From contig JAUIAH010000017.1 of assembly GCA_030425385.1 (NCBI GenBank), forward strand, positions 1 through 64,000: a DNA stretch of 64,000 bases. Reading direction: 5' to 3'. Of this stretch, positions 7,520 to 15,703 are shown in pieces. A model generated the notes under the pieces. That model saw only the letters and a program-made list of their open reading frames with translations, made no database searches and was not told the DNA's origin. This DNA comes from Verrucomicrobiia bacterium. Lineage in GTDB: Bacteria; Verrucomicrobiota; Verrucomicrobiia; Verrucomicrobiales; DEV007. Every line of letters starts with the position of its first letter. Positions within the stretch are counted from its first letter, which is position 1. The translations under genes were made by a program, and so were the position numbers.

Positions 7520-8524
7520 TTAATCGACGACGATGGTCGAGGGCTCAATCTCTTCGCCGTCATCATCGTCATCTGAATCAGCGTCTTTGGCAGCATTGGC
7601 CGAGGCGTCCGGTTTCGAGGATTCACCCGAGTGATCGTGGGTCTTGGAAGCGCGAGGCGCTACGGATTCGTCTGCCTGCGATACCTCTGCCTGGGTGGCA
7701 GAAGTGTCTTCGGTAGCGTCCTCAGCGTCCTCCTTGGGATCGGTCTCTTCGACGTCGTTGTCGTCCGTTCGGGAGGAGAAAGAGTCGCGTTCGCGGCGCG
7801 GGCGCTGTGGTCTTGCTGGGGGGCGTTCCTGCTGCTGCGCATGGCGGAGGAAGATTTCTGCTAGGCGGAAGCTGCGTTTGACGAGGCGGACCGCATCGGG
7901 GTCATCCACGTATCGGATGCCCTCCTCACACACTTCCGTCTTATAAATCTTCCATGCACGCGAGGCGACTTTCTTGGGATCCAAGGGCTCCTCTTGGCGG
8001 GGTGAAGGGACGCGGGTTTCCCGATCCGGGCGACGACTGCGACGGCTGCGAGAGCGCCTGTTCTCGCCATTTCCTCGATCTTGGCCTTGGTGAGATTGGC
8101 CGCCCCCTCTCTTTCGGGAGGACCCCTCTTGGGAGGACTCTGAACGTTCGCGGCCCTCTCTAGGCGGCTTCTCTGAACGCGGTGCATCCGATGGCTTGGA
8201 CTTTTCCTGATCGTTGTGGCCGTGGCCACTGGTAGCCGCATTCTCGTCACTCCGTTCGGAAGAGGGCTCTGATGATGGGTCATCGGCGCGCTTCTTCTTC
8301 GGGGGGCGGACGGCGGGTTGTTTCTCGGCGCTGGAGGCATCTTCGGGCTGCGATTCGCTCACGGGCGGGGAATCGTTGCCTGGGGTTTCCTCTTGTTTCT
8401 CGGCCTTCTTCCGAGCTTTCTTTCGAGGAGTGGATGCGCGCTTGCGGGAAGGTGCCTTCTTAGCAGGCTTGTCTAAAGGTTCTGAAGCTTCAGGAGGGGT
8501 ATCGGCGGAGGGGTCTTCGCTCAT
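7520..8524 (-). CDS. Disordered charged protein with small conserved core
   Basis: From the ATG at 8524 the product is about 334 residues, mostly low-complexity: Pro/Ser/Glu/Lys/Arg-rich blocks including KKARKKAEKQEE, RRSRSRRSRRP and a long acidic tail (DADSDDDDDGEEIE). One segment looks folded, KVASRAWKIYKTEVCEEGIRY...AVRLVKRSFRLAEIFLRH, about residues 190-235, a helical module I associate with verrucomicrobial proteins of unknown function. The alternating basic and acidic tails suggest binding to nucleic acid or ribosomes in the cytoplasm, but nothing proves it. No signal peptide. A start 39 bases upstream is possible but less likely. Confidence 0.6.
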   Translation of the reverse strand: MSEDPSADTPPEASEPLDKPAKKAPSRKRASTPRKKARKKAEKQEETPGNDSPPVSESQPEDASSAEKQPAVRPPKKKRADDPSSEPSSERSDENAATSGHGHNDQEKSKPSDAPRSEKPPREGRERSESSQEGSSRKRGGGQSHQGQDRGNGENRRSRSRRSRRPDRETRVPSPRQEEPLDPKKVASRAWKIYKTEVCEEGIRYVDDPDAVRLVKRSFRLAEIFLRHAQQQERPPARPQRPRRERDSFSSRTDDNDVEETDPKEDAEDATEDTSATQAEVSQADESVAPRASKTHDHSGESSKPDASANAAKDADSDDDDDGEEIEPSTIVVD

Positions 8525-8578
8525 GTGGAAGGGAATCCAACCAACACTAGCGACGATGTCCAATAAATTCTGGCGGGC

Positions 8579-9799
8579 TCAGGGAAGCTTCCATCCAATG
8601 GGCTGTGTCCAAGCCTGCTGCAATTGCCCACGAAAGGATGGATTGGGATGCGGCTTCGATGCCGTGACTGTTGCGCGGACATATAATTCTTTGCCAGTCA
8701 ACGGGTAGTGCACTTCAGGTCCGGAGATAGTCGCCAGTGTCTCTCCTGGCTTGTCCGGCGTGGTGCGATCCGTGCCGATGATCTTTGTTTCATAAACCAC
8801 GCCTGGTTGGGCATCGATGACAAACCGAACGGCCTCTTGAGCGGTCCCATAGTCGAGTTCTTTGAAGTGCACGCCACTGGATGCGTAGAAGGCTCCTTCC
8901 CGCATGGCGAGGATCAAGGTGTCCGCTTCCAGTTCAGTTGCATGCACCATGACCCACCCGCGACCAGGAGAGGCATCGCCACCATGATAGTGATGGGAAT
9001 CATCCGTTGCCACGCCATAGAGCGGCGGCGCTTGCAGTTCATGGAGGCGAATCGTATTGGCAATGTCCCAGAGGCGTTCATCACCTGGTCGTACGGGATC
9101 TCCCTCGTGATTGATGGCGGGATGGCCATTGTAGACTTCGAAGAATTGTTCTTCTAACACATGAGCTAAGTCTTCGGCGGTGAGAGACCATTGGAAGTTA
9201 GGGTGATTGATGTGTGTGAGGATCGGTTTGCCTAGTCGTTCTTCTTGCGCTTTGACCGCCCGCAAATTGTTACGCATGGTGGCCCTCACAGAATCACCTT
9301 TCTGTGGAGGGATCACTTCCTCCAGATTCAGCGCATTGATGTGGATCTGAACTTTCTCGAAGCTGTCCGTGATCTCTTCTGCCTGGATGAGTAGGAATTC
9401 TCCTGGCTTTTCAAAGCGCTCTTTCAGCTCTGGGAGATTCTTGAGGCGGACTTCCTGAGCATCGCCTTCTCCCCGAGTCTCCACCCAGCTGTCTCCAAAG
9501 TGTTTCTGATACTTTGAGAGAGTCGTTCGTCCCAGCGTGTGCCGCCGTTCTTGGATCTTGGTCACGGGCATCCATTTCTCTCCTTGGCTGAGAATATTGT
9601 GGTCCGAGAGCGCGAGGAAGTCGTAACCAGCCTCGACATACCACGCGGTGATCATGTCAGGGAAATCATTGCCATCGCTCCACAACGAGTGAGTGTGAGT
9701 ATTTCCGCGGTACCACTGTTTCTGACTCGAAGCTTCCTGACCTTGGCAAAGCGTGAGGATGCTGGTGAGGACGATGGTGGGCGGCAACAAGAATCTCAT
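8579..9799 (-). CDS. Secreted PHP-domain metal-dependent phosphoesterase-like protein
   Basis: The ATG at 9799 starts a signal peptide (MRFLLPPTIVLTSILTLCQG); the 406-residue product is probably periplasmic. The PHP signature is clear: RGNTHTHSLWSDG (first metal site), AGYDFLALSDHN (second), then AEEITDS, ILTHINHPNF, EVYNGHPAINHEGD and ATDDSHHYHG carrying the later metal ligands. PHP domains hydrolyse phosphoesters using two or three metal ions. Secreted stand-alone PHP proteins are common in this phylum and their substrates are unknown. The C-terminal 90 residues form an extra beta domain (VVYETKIIGTDRTTP). No operon partner is obvious; gamma-glutamyltransferase lies 80 bp upstream on the same strand. 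Confidence 0.75.
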   Translation of the reverse strand: MRFLLPPTIVLTSILTLCQGQEASSQKQWYRGNTHTHSLWSDGNDFPDMITAWYVEAGYDFLALSDHNILSQGEKWMPVTKIQERRHTLGRTTLSKYQKHFGDSWVETRGEGDAQEVRLKNLPELKERFEKPGEFLLIQAEEITDSFEKVQIHINALNLEEVIPPQKGDSVRATMRNNLRAVKAQEERLGKPILTHINHPNFQWSLTAEDLAHVLEEQFFEVYNGHPAINHEGDPVRPGDERLWDIANTIRLHELQAPPLYGVATDDSHHYHGGDASPGRGWVMVHATELEADTLILAMREGAFYASSGVHFKELDYGTAQEAVRFVIDAQPGVVYETKIIGTDRTTPDKPGETLATISGPEVHYPLTGKELYVRATVTASKPHPNPSFRGQLQQAWTQPIGWKLP

Positions 9800-9879
9800 G
9801 GAGGGATGATGGTCCCCATATGCCACTTCAACAAACAGAATCCGCAGGCATCCTCCAGGAAACGAAGGGAACGGTTGAC

Positions 9880-11592
9880 TCAGTAGCCCGCTGCCTGACC
9901 ATCTTTGCGGACCTCAGAGGCCCCATAGTAGATATCCTGCTCCGCATCGTAGCAGATGGCTTGGTAGCCTCCGTAGATCCCGCGCGCGTAGCCCACGCGG
10001 TGCCCTCGTTCTAACAAGGTGCGAATCGCTTCGTAGGCAAATCCGGATTCTAAGTTCACGGTGCCTCCATCGATCATCTCGTCACCGGTAGGCGAGGATG
10101 ATCCCGTGTGGACGACGCGAGGAGCATCGCCGGCTTCCTGGAGATTCATTCCGAAATCTATCATGTTGATGATGATCTGAGCATGCCCTTGTGGCTGGGT
10201 GGCGCCGCCCATCACCCCGAAGCTCATGAAGGGCTTGCCGTCCTTGGTGACAAAGGCAGGAATGATGGTGTGAAAGGGGCGTTTGTTAGGCGCATAACTG
10301 TTGAATCGGCCTTCACGAAGATCGAACAATTCTCCGCGGTCTTGTAGGCAGAATCCAAGACCGTCTGGGCAGAGTCCAGATCCGAACCCTCGGTAGTTGC
10401 TTTGGATCAGGGAGACCATGTTCCGGTCTTTGTCCGCCACAGTGAGGTAGATGGTATCGCCCTCTTCCAGGGCGGGATTTCCCGCTGCATAGCGCTTCGC
10501 CGCTTGGTGAGGATCGATGAGCTGTCGGCGTTCGTCGGCGTAGGGTTTGGAAATGAGTTCTTCCACCGGAAGACGATGAAAGTCAGGATCGGCATAAAAC
10601 TTGGCGCGATCTTCGAAGGCGAGTTTCTTGGCTTCGACAAACCAATGGAGATGGTCTGCGCTTCCGAATCCAGCCTTGGCAAGATCGTAGCCTTCGAGCA
10701 CATTGAGAATCTGTAAGGCCGCGATGCCCTGGCCGTTGGGTGGTAATTCCCACACATCATAGCCACGATAGTTTGCCGACACGGGATCGACCCAAGTGGA
10801 GCGATGCTCTGACAAGTCCTCGTAGCTGAGGAAACCACCCTCACGTTGAACGAAATCGGCCATCGTGCGCGCGATGTCACCTCGATAGAAGGCATCTCGA
10901 CCACTCTCGGACAGGGCGCGGAGTGTCTTGGCGAGCCCTGGATTGCGAAAGAGTTCGCCCTTCCTGGGGGCGCGTCCCTCTGGAAGGAAGGTCTCGGCGA
11001 ATCCTGCGTAGTCCTGGAAGACTTTGGCACCGGATGCCCAGGCATCGGCAATCACTTCGGAGACGGGAAACCCGGTCTCGGCATAGCGGATGGCAGGCTC
11101 TAGCAGAGTGCTCATGGGGAGTTTGCCAAACTTTTCGTGCAGCGCAAACCATCCATCGACGCAGCCCGGGACCGTGACGGGAAGAGGACCAAACTTGGGA
11201 ATGACGTCGAGACCGCGTTCGCGAAAGACCTCCATGGTCAAGCTGCGCGGAGAACGGCCACTAGCGTTTAGGCCATAGAGTTGCTGCGATTGCGCATCCC
11301 AGACAATCGCGAAGAGGTCCCCACCGATTCCATTGCCGGTGGGTTCCATCAAACCGATCGCAGCATTGGCAGCGATGGCCGCATCAATGGCATTGCCGCC
11401 CTTTTTAAGGATATCGAGCGCCACCTGCGTCGCCAATGGCTGACTGGTGGCCACCATAGCTTCCTTCGCAATCACTTCTGAACGCGAGGCAAAGCCTTTA
11501 CCCGTCAATCGATCATTTCCCATCGCATGCCACCATGGCAGGCCAAGGAGAAGCAGGGAAGCGGCAAGCTGGAGAAATCGGCACGGAATCAT
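9880..11592 (-). CDS. ggt: Gamma-glutamyltransferase family protein
   Basis: The ATG at 11592 begins a signal peptide (MIPCRFLQLAASLLLLGLPWW); the product is about 570 residues, the usual length for an autoprocessed periplasmic GGT. Family motifs: GGNAIDAAIAANAAIGLMEP, GIGGDLFAIVWD, and EEGDTIYLTV, where the Thr (about residue 380) would be the nucleophile formed by self-cleavage, followed by FGSGLCPDGLGF, NKRPFHTIIPAF and GGATQPQGHAQI. The classical T-T-H-x-S around the nucleophile is T-I-Y-L-T here, as in divergent members. It transfers or hydrolyses the gamma-glutamyl group of glutathione or related peptides. Divergent from the selenoprotein candidate, with about 90 bp between starts. Confidence 0.88.
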   Translation of the reverse strand: MIPCRFLQLAASLLLLGLPWWHAMGNDRLTGKGFASRSEVIAKEAMVATSQPLATQVALDILKKGGNAIDAAIAANAAIGLMEPTGNGIGGDLFAIVWDAQSQQLYGLNASGRSPRSLTMEVFRERGLDVIPKFGPLPVTVPGCVDGWFALHEKFGKLPMSTLLEPAIRYAETGFPVSEVIADAWASGAKVFQDYAGFAETFLPEGRAPRKGELFRNPGLAKTLRALSESGRDAFYRGDIARTMADFVQREGGFLSYEDLSEHRSTWVDPVSANYRGYDVWELPPNGQGIAALQILNVLEGYDLAKAGFGSADHLHWFVEAKKLAFEDRAKFYADPDFHRLPVEELISKPYADERRQLIDPHQAAKRYAAGNPALEEGDTIYLTVADKDRNMVSLIQSNYRGFGSGLCPDGLGFCLQDRGELFDLREGRFNSYAPNKRPFHTIIPAFVTKDGKPFMSFGVMGGATQPQGHAQIIINMIDFGMNLQEAGDAPRVVHTGSSSPTGDEMIDGGTVNLESGFAYEAIRTLLERGHRVGYARGIYGGYQAICYDAEQDIYYGASEVRKDGQAAGY

Positions 11593-11682
11593 GTCGCGAT
11601 CTTGCATGGCCGATAGGCGCTCGTAAAGGCGAACACGCGTTCAGTCTTTGACTCGCCCACCGAGCTGCGCGAGCATCTTGCC

Positions 11683-12636
11683 ATGAAGAGGAGCTTTGCG
11701 AGAAATCTGGTCGTGGCACTGCTCGTGGCAGTGGGTGTGCCTGCGACATTTGCCGATCCTGTGCCGACCTTCGCGTTGAAAGATCTCAATCCCCGTTCCG
11801 TGCGGTTTTCCCAGATGATCTCGCCGCAAGACTATCACTTGCAGGTGAGCGCCTATTACTTCGGATCCGCGGGGTGAGGCTATTGCCGGTCGCAGTTTGC
11901 GGCCTTAGAAGAAATCCTGGCAGAAATCCAAGCGGAGGTGTCAGATCTCAACGTGGAGGTGATTGGTATCAACCGTTCTGATCAAGCGGCGAACAACGGT
12001 TTGGTCGTGAATTACCAAACGCTTCCCTGGATCCAAGATACCAATGAAGTCGGCGTGTGGAACGCGTGGGAGGTCACTTGGCGCGATGTTAGGATTGTGA
12101 ACGGGCGGGGTGAACTTGCGGCGGTGCTGAATCTCACCAGCCACAACCTCTATGATGATAGCAACCGTTCCCTCATGAAACAGCTTCTGCGGGCGGAGGC
12201 TGTCGCCCGTGATGCCGATGCCGATGGCTTGCGCGATGATTGGGAAGCCCTCTATTTGCAAGATTTGGCTGCCATGTCAGGAGCGGATGATGATCCCGAT
12301 GGGGATGGCTACCGGAATGCTGTCGAGTACGCATTCGGTTCCGATCCGAGGAAGGGCAAGTCGGTGCCAGAGGTACGCGTCTGGTCGGGGACAACTGATG
12401 ACGGCCAGAAGATCCAACGTTTGTCGATGCGACGGCGCGCTGGCGATTCCATGATCTATGAATGGCAGCACTCACAGAATCTTCAAGACTGGGAGTTTGT
12501 GCAGGACCTGCCCTGGACCATCGAACCCATCTACGATGGCACGGGAACATTCCGGGAATCCGTCGATCGGCACCTCGAAGAGGAGGCCAAGACAACTTTC
12601 TGGCGGGGACAAGCGAGCGCCCCTCCAGGTGGTTAG
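11683..12636 (+). CDS. Candidate selenoprotein: exported thioredoxin-like protein, in-frame UGA as Sec
   Basis: One reading frame runs from ATG 11683 (signal peptide MKRSFARNLVVALLVAVGVPATFA) to the stop ending at 12636, interrupted only by TGA at 11875-11877. Both sides read as one protein: ..HLQVSAYYFGSAG-U-GYCRSQFAALEEIL... The UGA is the first position of a U-G-Y-C (residues 65-68), where thioredoxin-like proteins carry CxxC. After it come NVEVIGINRSDQA and TLPWIQD (redoxin-like strands), then a DADADGLRDDWE...DDPDGDGYRN calcium-type repeat and a beta-rich C-terminus. Total about 317 residues with Sec at 65. A hairpin resembling the E. coli fdhF SECIS lies just downstream of UGA. If UGA is only a stop, the product would be a 64-residue fragment. 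Confidence 0.75.
11875..11907 (+). promoter_or_regulatory. Putative bacterial SECIS element
   Basis: Immediately after the UGA, GGUCGCA (11888-11894) pairs with UGCGGCC (11898-11904), leaving a three-base GUU loop, a 7-bp stem with one G-U pair. Alternatively UGAGGC (11875-11880) pairs with GCCUUA (11902-11907) at the base while CGCA/UGCG keeps the apical stem. The 17-base apical block begins GGUCGCAGU, close to GGUUGCAGG of the known E. coli fdhF element, and the loop G is about 18 bases after UGA, within the bacterial SelB range. Recognition by SelB is inferred. Confidence 0.65.
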
Positions 12637-12861
12637 TAGGTTAGAATGGGGATCACCCAGGCGAGAAGCCCAGGCTTGTTAGGCTTGGGGATGCTCAGAA
12701 TTCGCCACCGATGTGTGGATTACGCCACCCGCTGACCAGCGTCGCGGGTAGATTCGGAGAATGTGGTGTCCGACGACATCTTTCATGGGCTTGAGGGGGC
12801 GCATGGCACTGGAAATGCTGCAATCAGAGCTGTCACAACAACTCCTGAACCACTTATTACT

Positions 12862-13551
12862 GTGTCTATCAATCCTCATCATTTCTTCCATTTCGCCGTC
12901 TGCGCGGTGACCACCGCTGCCCTCACTGCGGTGAGTTCTGCAGCTATCTCAAGGACCTCTCTCGGAGCGGTTGCCATGTCCTCAGGCCCGCTGACGTCTC
13001 CGACAGTGGTCGACTTTGGTTCCCTTTCGGGAGATGCTACTTATGAGTTCTCGTTCAACGCCGTCAAAGGCGGCGCATCCACGGCGATTGCGGGCAACGC
13101 CGCGTTTGCGATCAAACTTGATCAGTGGAATGAGACGGGAACGTTTGGGACGACCCAATTTGGTGTGGCCGATAACTTCTTCACAGCAATTGCTGGCAAG
13201 AGTGTGGACTCGATCTTCCAAGCGGATCTGCACGTCGCCATCGTGAATGACTCGGTCGCGTCCGAAGTGAAGCTTTATCTGAACGGAGAGCAAACCGGAA
13301 GCTTAAGTGGTTCTCTTGAACTAATGGATACTGTCACGGTGATGGGTGCCCGTGATCCAGTGATCGATCCCATGGGTGATGGCAGTGTGATGTATGGATG
13401 GGCCACGTATGATTCGGCCTTGTCGGACCTTGATATTGGTGAACTGGCGGTGACTGACTTTGAAGCTATTCCTGAACCATCGACCAGCGTGCTCTTCCTG
13501 CTGGGTGGTCTCGCTCTCGGATTCCGGCATCGTCGTCGAGTCGCCGCTTAG
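12862..13551 (+). CDS. PEP-CTERM sorting-domain protein
   Basis: Ends with the exosortase sorting signal: IPEPSTSVLFLLGGLALGF followed by HRRR, the PEP motif, one membrane segment and a basic tail that target the protein for removal of the anchor and probable export to the surface matrix. I chose GTG 12862 because it begins a plausible signal peptide (NPHHFFHFAVCAVTTAALTA); an ATG at 12763 would add 33 poor residues. The body (about 60-200) is beta-rich with LamG/concanavalin-like features (LDQWNETGTFGTTQFG, VKLYLNGEQTGSL). Function likely structural. The exosortase itself is not in the window. The intergenic 12637-12861 shows no further gene. Confidence 0.75.
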   Translation: MSINPHHFFHFAVCAVTTAALTAVSSAAISRTSLGAVAMSSGPLTSPTVVDFGSLSGDATYEFSFNAVKGGASTAIAGNAAFAIKLDQWNETGTFGTTQFGVADNFFTAIAGKSVDSIFQADLHVAIVNDSVASEVKLYLNGEQTGSLSGSLELMDTVTVMGARDPVIDPMGDGSVMYGWATYDSALSDLDIGELAVTDFEAIPEPSTSVLFLLGGLALGFRHRRRVAA

Positions 13552-13571
13552 CCGCGAGGCTTGACCTGATG

Positions 13572-13628
13572 AGGGGATCGGCTAGGAGGAAAGGATGAAC
13601 AGCGTCCTTCCCTTCCGACCGATCCCCT
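13572..13628 (+). terminator. Long hairpin after PEP-CTERM gene
   Basis: AGGGGATCGG (13572-13581) is the exact reverse complement of CCGATCCCCT (13619-13628). Between them, AGGAGGAAAGGA and TCCTTCCCTTCC extend the pairing imperfectly. It lies 20 bases after the stop; the following T-run is weak (GTCGTTTG), so it may be an inefficient terminator or a 3'-end stabiliser. Confidence 0.55.
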
Positions 13629-13644
13629 GTCGTTTGCCCTAACA

Positions 13645-14652
13645 ATGGCAGATGACTTTCAGTCACGGATCCCTCCTGGGCAGAGCCTGACGCGCAAGTT
13701 TCCGGTAACGGGAGAGAAAGAACCCTCACACATCCTCACCGAGTCTAACTGGGAATTGGATCTCGCGGGGCAACGACGATTGTCCCTAGCAGCATTACGT
13801 GCATTTCCTACGGAAACCTTCACGATGGATATCCACTGCGTCACCAGTTGGAGCCAACTGGGGATGAGGTTTACGGGAGTGCGTTTTCGTGATTTGGTGA
13901 GAGTGGTGACGATTCCGGAAGGGACGCGTTTCGTGCGCTTTGAGGCCTATTCCTCGCGTGGGCATGACACGAGCTTGCCCGTGGACGTGGCGCTGGAAGA
14001 CAGCTGGCTTGTCTACGAAGTCGACGGCCAGCCCTTGTCTGTGGCGCACGGATTTCCGGTGCGGGTGGTGACGCCCTCACGCTATTTCTACAAGAGCCTC
14101 AAATGGCTCAAGGCCATCGCCTTTCTGTCAGAAGACCGCTTGGGATTCTGGGAGCGTGGATCAGGCTATCACAATCGTGGGGATCCGTGGCGTGAAGAGC
14201 GCTTTGATGGCGAGCGCTTCACCTCATCGGCAGAAACCAACGACTTTCGAGCACGTGATGATTATTCCGATTGGCGAGGCCGCGTGGTGCTCAAGGCAAA
14301 TCTGCGAGGATGGGATCCCCGGTGCCGCGATTTGCGAGGCTTGGCCTTGAAGGCGTGTGACTTTCGCGACGCGGCCTTGCGAGGCGTGCGACTGGAGGGA
14401 GCCAATCTCACCCTGGCAAACTTCCAAGGAGCAGACTTGCGAGAGGTCGATTTCTCTGGAGCAGACCTGGAGGGGGCGTCGTTCTCGGGAGCGCGCCTCG
14501 ATGGTGCGGTGTTTGCTGACAACTACCTTTCAGCGGCTGTCTTTGAGGGGCTGGTGAGTTTCACGGGAGCCCGGATGACGAATCCAATGGGTTTGTTAGA
14601 AGCGCAAGAAGCCTACCTCCGTGAGATCGGTGTGCTCACGCAATCCCCATAA
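13645..14652 (+). CDS. Molybdopterin-binding (sulfite-oxidase-type) domain fused to pentapeptide repeats
   Basis: A 335-residue protein without signal peptide. Residues 20-195 match the oxidoreductase molybdopterin-binding domain: MDIHCVTSWSQLGMRFTGV contains the cysteine (about 65) that would ligate the Mo centre, followed by GHDTSLPVDVALE, GFPVRVVTPSRYFYKSLKWL and GFWERGSGYHNRGDPW, typical of YedY/sulfite oxidase relatives. Residues about 215-300 are pentapeptide repeats (ANLTLANFQGADLREVDFSG.., A[DN]LxxAxF pattern), which form a right-handed beta-helix. The lack of a Tat signal suggests a cytoplasmic enzyme. Substrate unknown. Its 3' end overlaps the convergent minus-strand gene by 17 bp. 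Confidence 0.8.
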   Translation: MADDFQSRIPPGQSLTRKFPVTGEKEPSHILTESNWELDLAGQRRLSLAALRAFPTETFTMDIHCVTSWSQLGMRFTGVRFRDLVRVVTIPEGTRFVRFEAYSSRGHDTSLPVDVALEDSWLVYEVDGQPLSVAHGFPVRVVTPSRYFYKSLKWLKAIAFLSEDRLGFWERGSGYHNRGDPWREERFDGERFTSSAETNDFRARDDYSDWRGRVVLKANLRGWDPRCRDLRGLALKACDFRDAALRGVRLEGANLTLANFQGADLREVDFSGADLEGASFSGARLDGAVFADNYLSAAVFEGLVSFTGARMTNPMGLLEAQEAYLREIGVLTQSP

Positions 14653-15703
14653 CCCCTTTCCACAGATCCAAGCATTCGCCGGAACGCATGTTCCAGTGAG
14701 GCGCACGCGTATCGTGAAGGGCCAGAGGAAGCCAACGATAAACGAACTCTGCTGGATACCGCCAACTGGGCTGACGGAGGCGAAGGCTTTTGACAAGATT
14801 GCGTGGCCATTTGGAGGGGACGTGTTCTTCTGGTTCGCGTAGTCCAGTCCATGCCGCGTAGTCCTCGATTTGGGGCCACGAGCGCTTGAATCGGCGTTCT
14901 TCGATGTGGAGGAACACTTGGACCCACTGGCGGCCAAGCATTTCCAAATCAAACGTTGTCGTGACTTCGTGAGGGGAGAATTTAAAGTGCAGCGCTTCTT
15001 GATAGAGATCGATCAGATCGAACTCGGCCACATCCGTGAACGTCCGGGCGAGTTCTCGGAAACGCTGATCGCGTCCTTGGTAAGGGGTGGCATAGCGTTC
15101 GTAGGCAATCAGCAGGGCGTCTCCCAAGGCGAGCGCAGCTTTCCAGTAGTTGCGCTTTGCGAAATCGTCATCTTCTGGCGGTTCGCACTCCCGTGCGATG
15201 CGCATGGCCCAGAGAAGACCCGCACCGCGGTTGATAAGCAAGCGACTCGCTTCGATGGGAGTCAGGGTGCCGCGGACGGAGGCGGGCACATGCTTTTCGA
15301 GAGTGTCAGGATCACCCGCGCTCGTGATGTAGCCATTCACGAAATCGTGCCACATCAACCATGGTGGCCATTTCGCCAGGTCATCGGTGGTGAAGGGCTG
15401 CGTGAAATCCACGTGCAAATGCGTGAGCGCTTCGTGCCGTTTCTTGATCGCACGCATGGCGTCCTGATCCACATCTCCTGGCCGATGCACCACTAGGAGG
15501 AAATCGAGGTCGTTGTAAGGCTGTTCCTCGTCATCGACCACGATGATGGCTCCCTCTCCGCGCCCGTAGCCGCCACCCAGGATGAGGGCGACCAGATTCT
15601 CACCGAGGGCATTCTCCACATCCTTGGCAACGGCCTGGACCATGCCATGGAAGCGTTCGTGAAAGGCGTCGGAACCGTGGTGGGTGTAGGTAGGGACGCT
15701 CAT
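14636..15703 (-). CDS. Nucleotidyltransferase-fold protein
   Basis: A 355-residue cytoplasmic protein. Residues about 35-75 contain LILGGGYGRGEGAIIV and PYNDLDFLLVV, equal to the GG-x(3)-RGE...DxD layout of the polymerase-beta nucleotidyltransferase fold, where the two aspartates bind metal. The rest is mostly helical with a region resembling accessory domains of such proteins (SRLLINRGAGLLWAMRIA, WKAALALGDALLIAYERY). The start at 15703 overlaps the stop of the glycosyltransferase gene by 4 bp (ATGA), so both are translated together. Likely transfers a nucleotide or phospho-group to a small molecule or sugar; the substrate cannot be read from sequence. Confidence 0.65.
   Translation of the reverse strand: MSVPTYTHHGSDAFHERFHGMVQAVAKDVENALGENLVALILGGGYGRGEGAIIVVDDEEQPYNDLDFLLVVHRPGDVDQDAMRAIKKRHEALTHLHVDFTQPFTTDDLAKWPPWLMWHDFVNGYITSAGDPDTLEKHVPASVRGTLTPIEASRLLINRGAGLLWAMRIARECEPPEDDDFAKRNYWKAALALGDALLIAYERYATPYQGRDQRFRELARTFTDVAEFDLIDLYQEALHFKFSPHEVTTTFDLEMLGRQWVQVFLHIEERRFKRSWPQIEDYAAWTGLREPEEHVPSKWPRNLVKSLRLRQPSWRYPAEFVYRWLPLALHDTRAPHWNMRSGECLDLWKGVMGIA

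Noticed and set aside
11683-11877. A 64-residue gene ending at the TGA
   Set aside because: The frame continues with redox and calcium-type motifs directly after the TGA, and the hairpin favours readthrough as selenocysteine.
12660-12690. Hairpin AAGCC...GGCTT after the selenoprotein gene as terminator
   Set aside because: Only a 5-bp stem with a 10-base loop and no T-run; too weak to annotate.
12679-12891. 70-codon minus-strand ORF before the PEP-CTERM gene
   Set aside because: Met-rich start with no ribosome-binding site and no family pattern; overlaps the probable start region of the PEP-CTERM gene.
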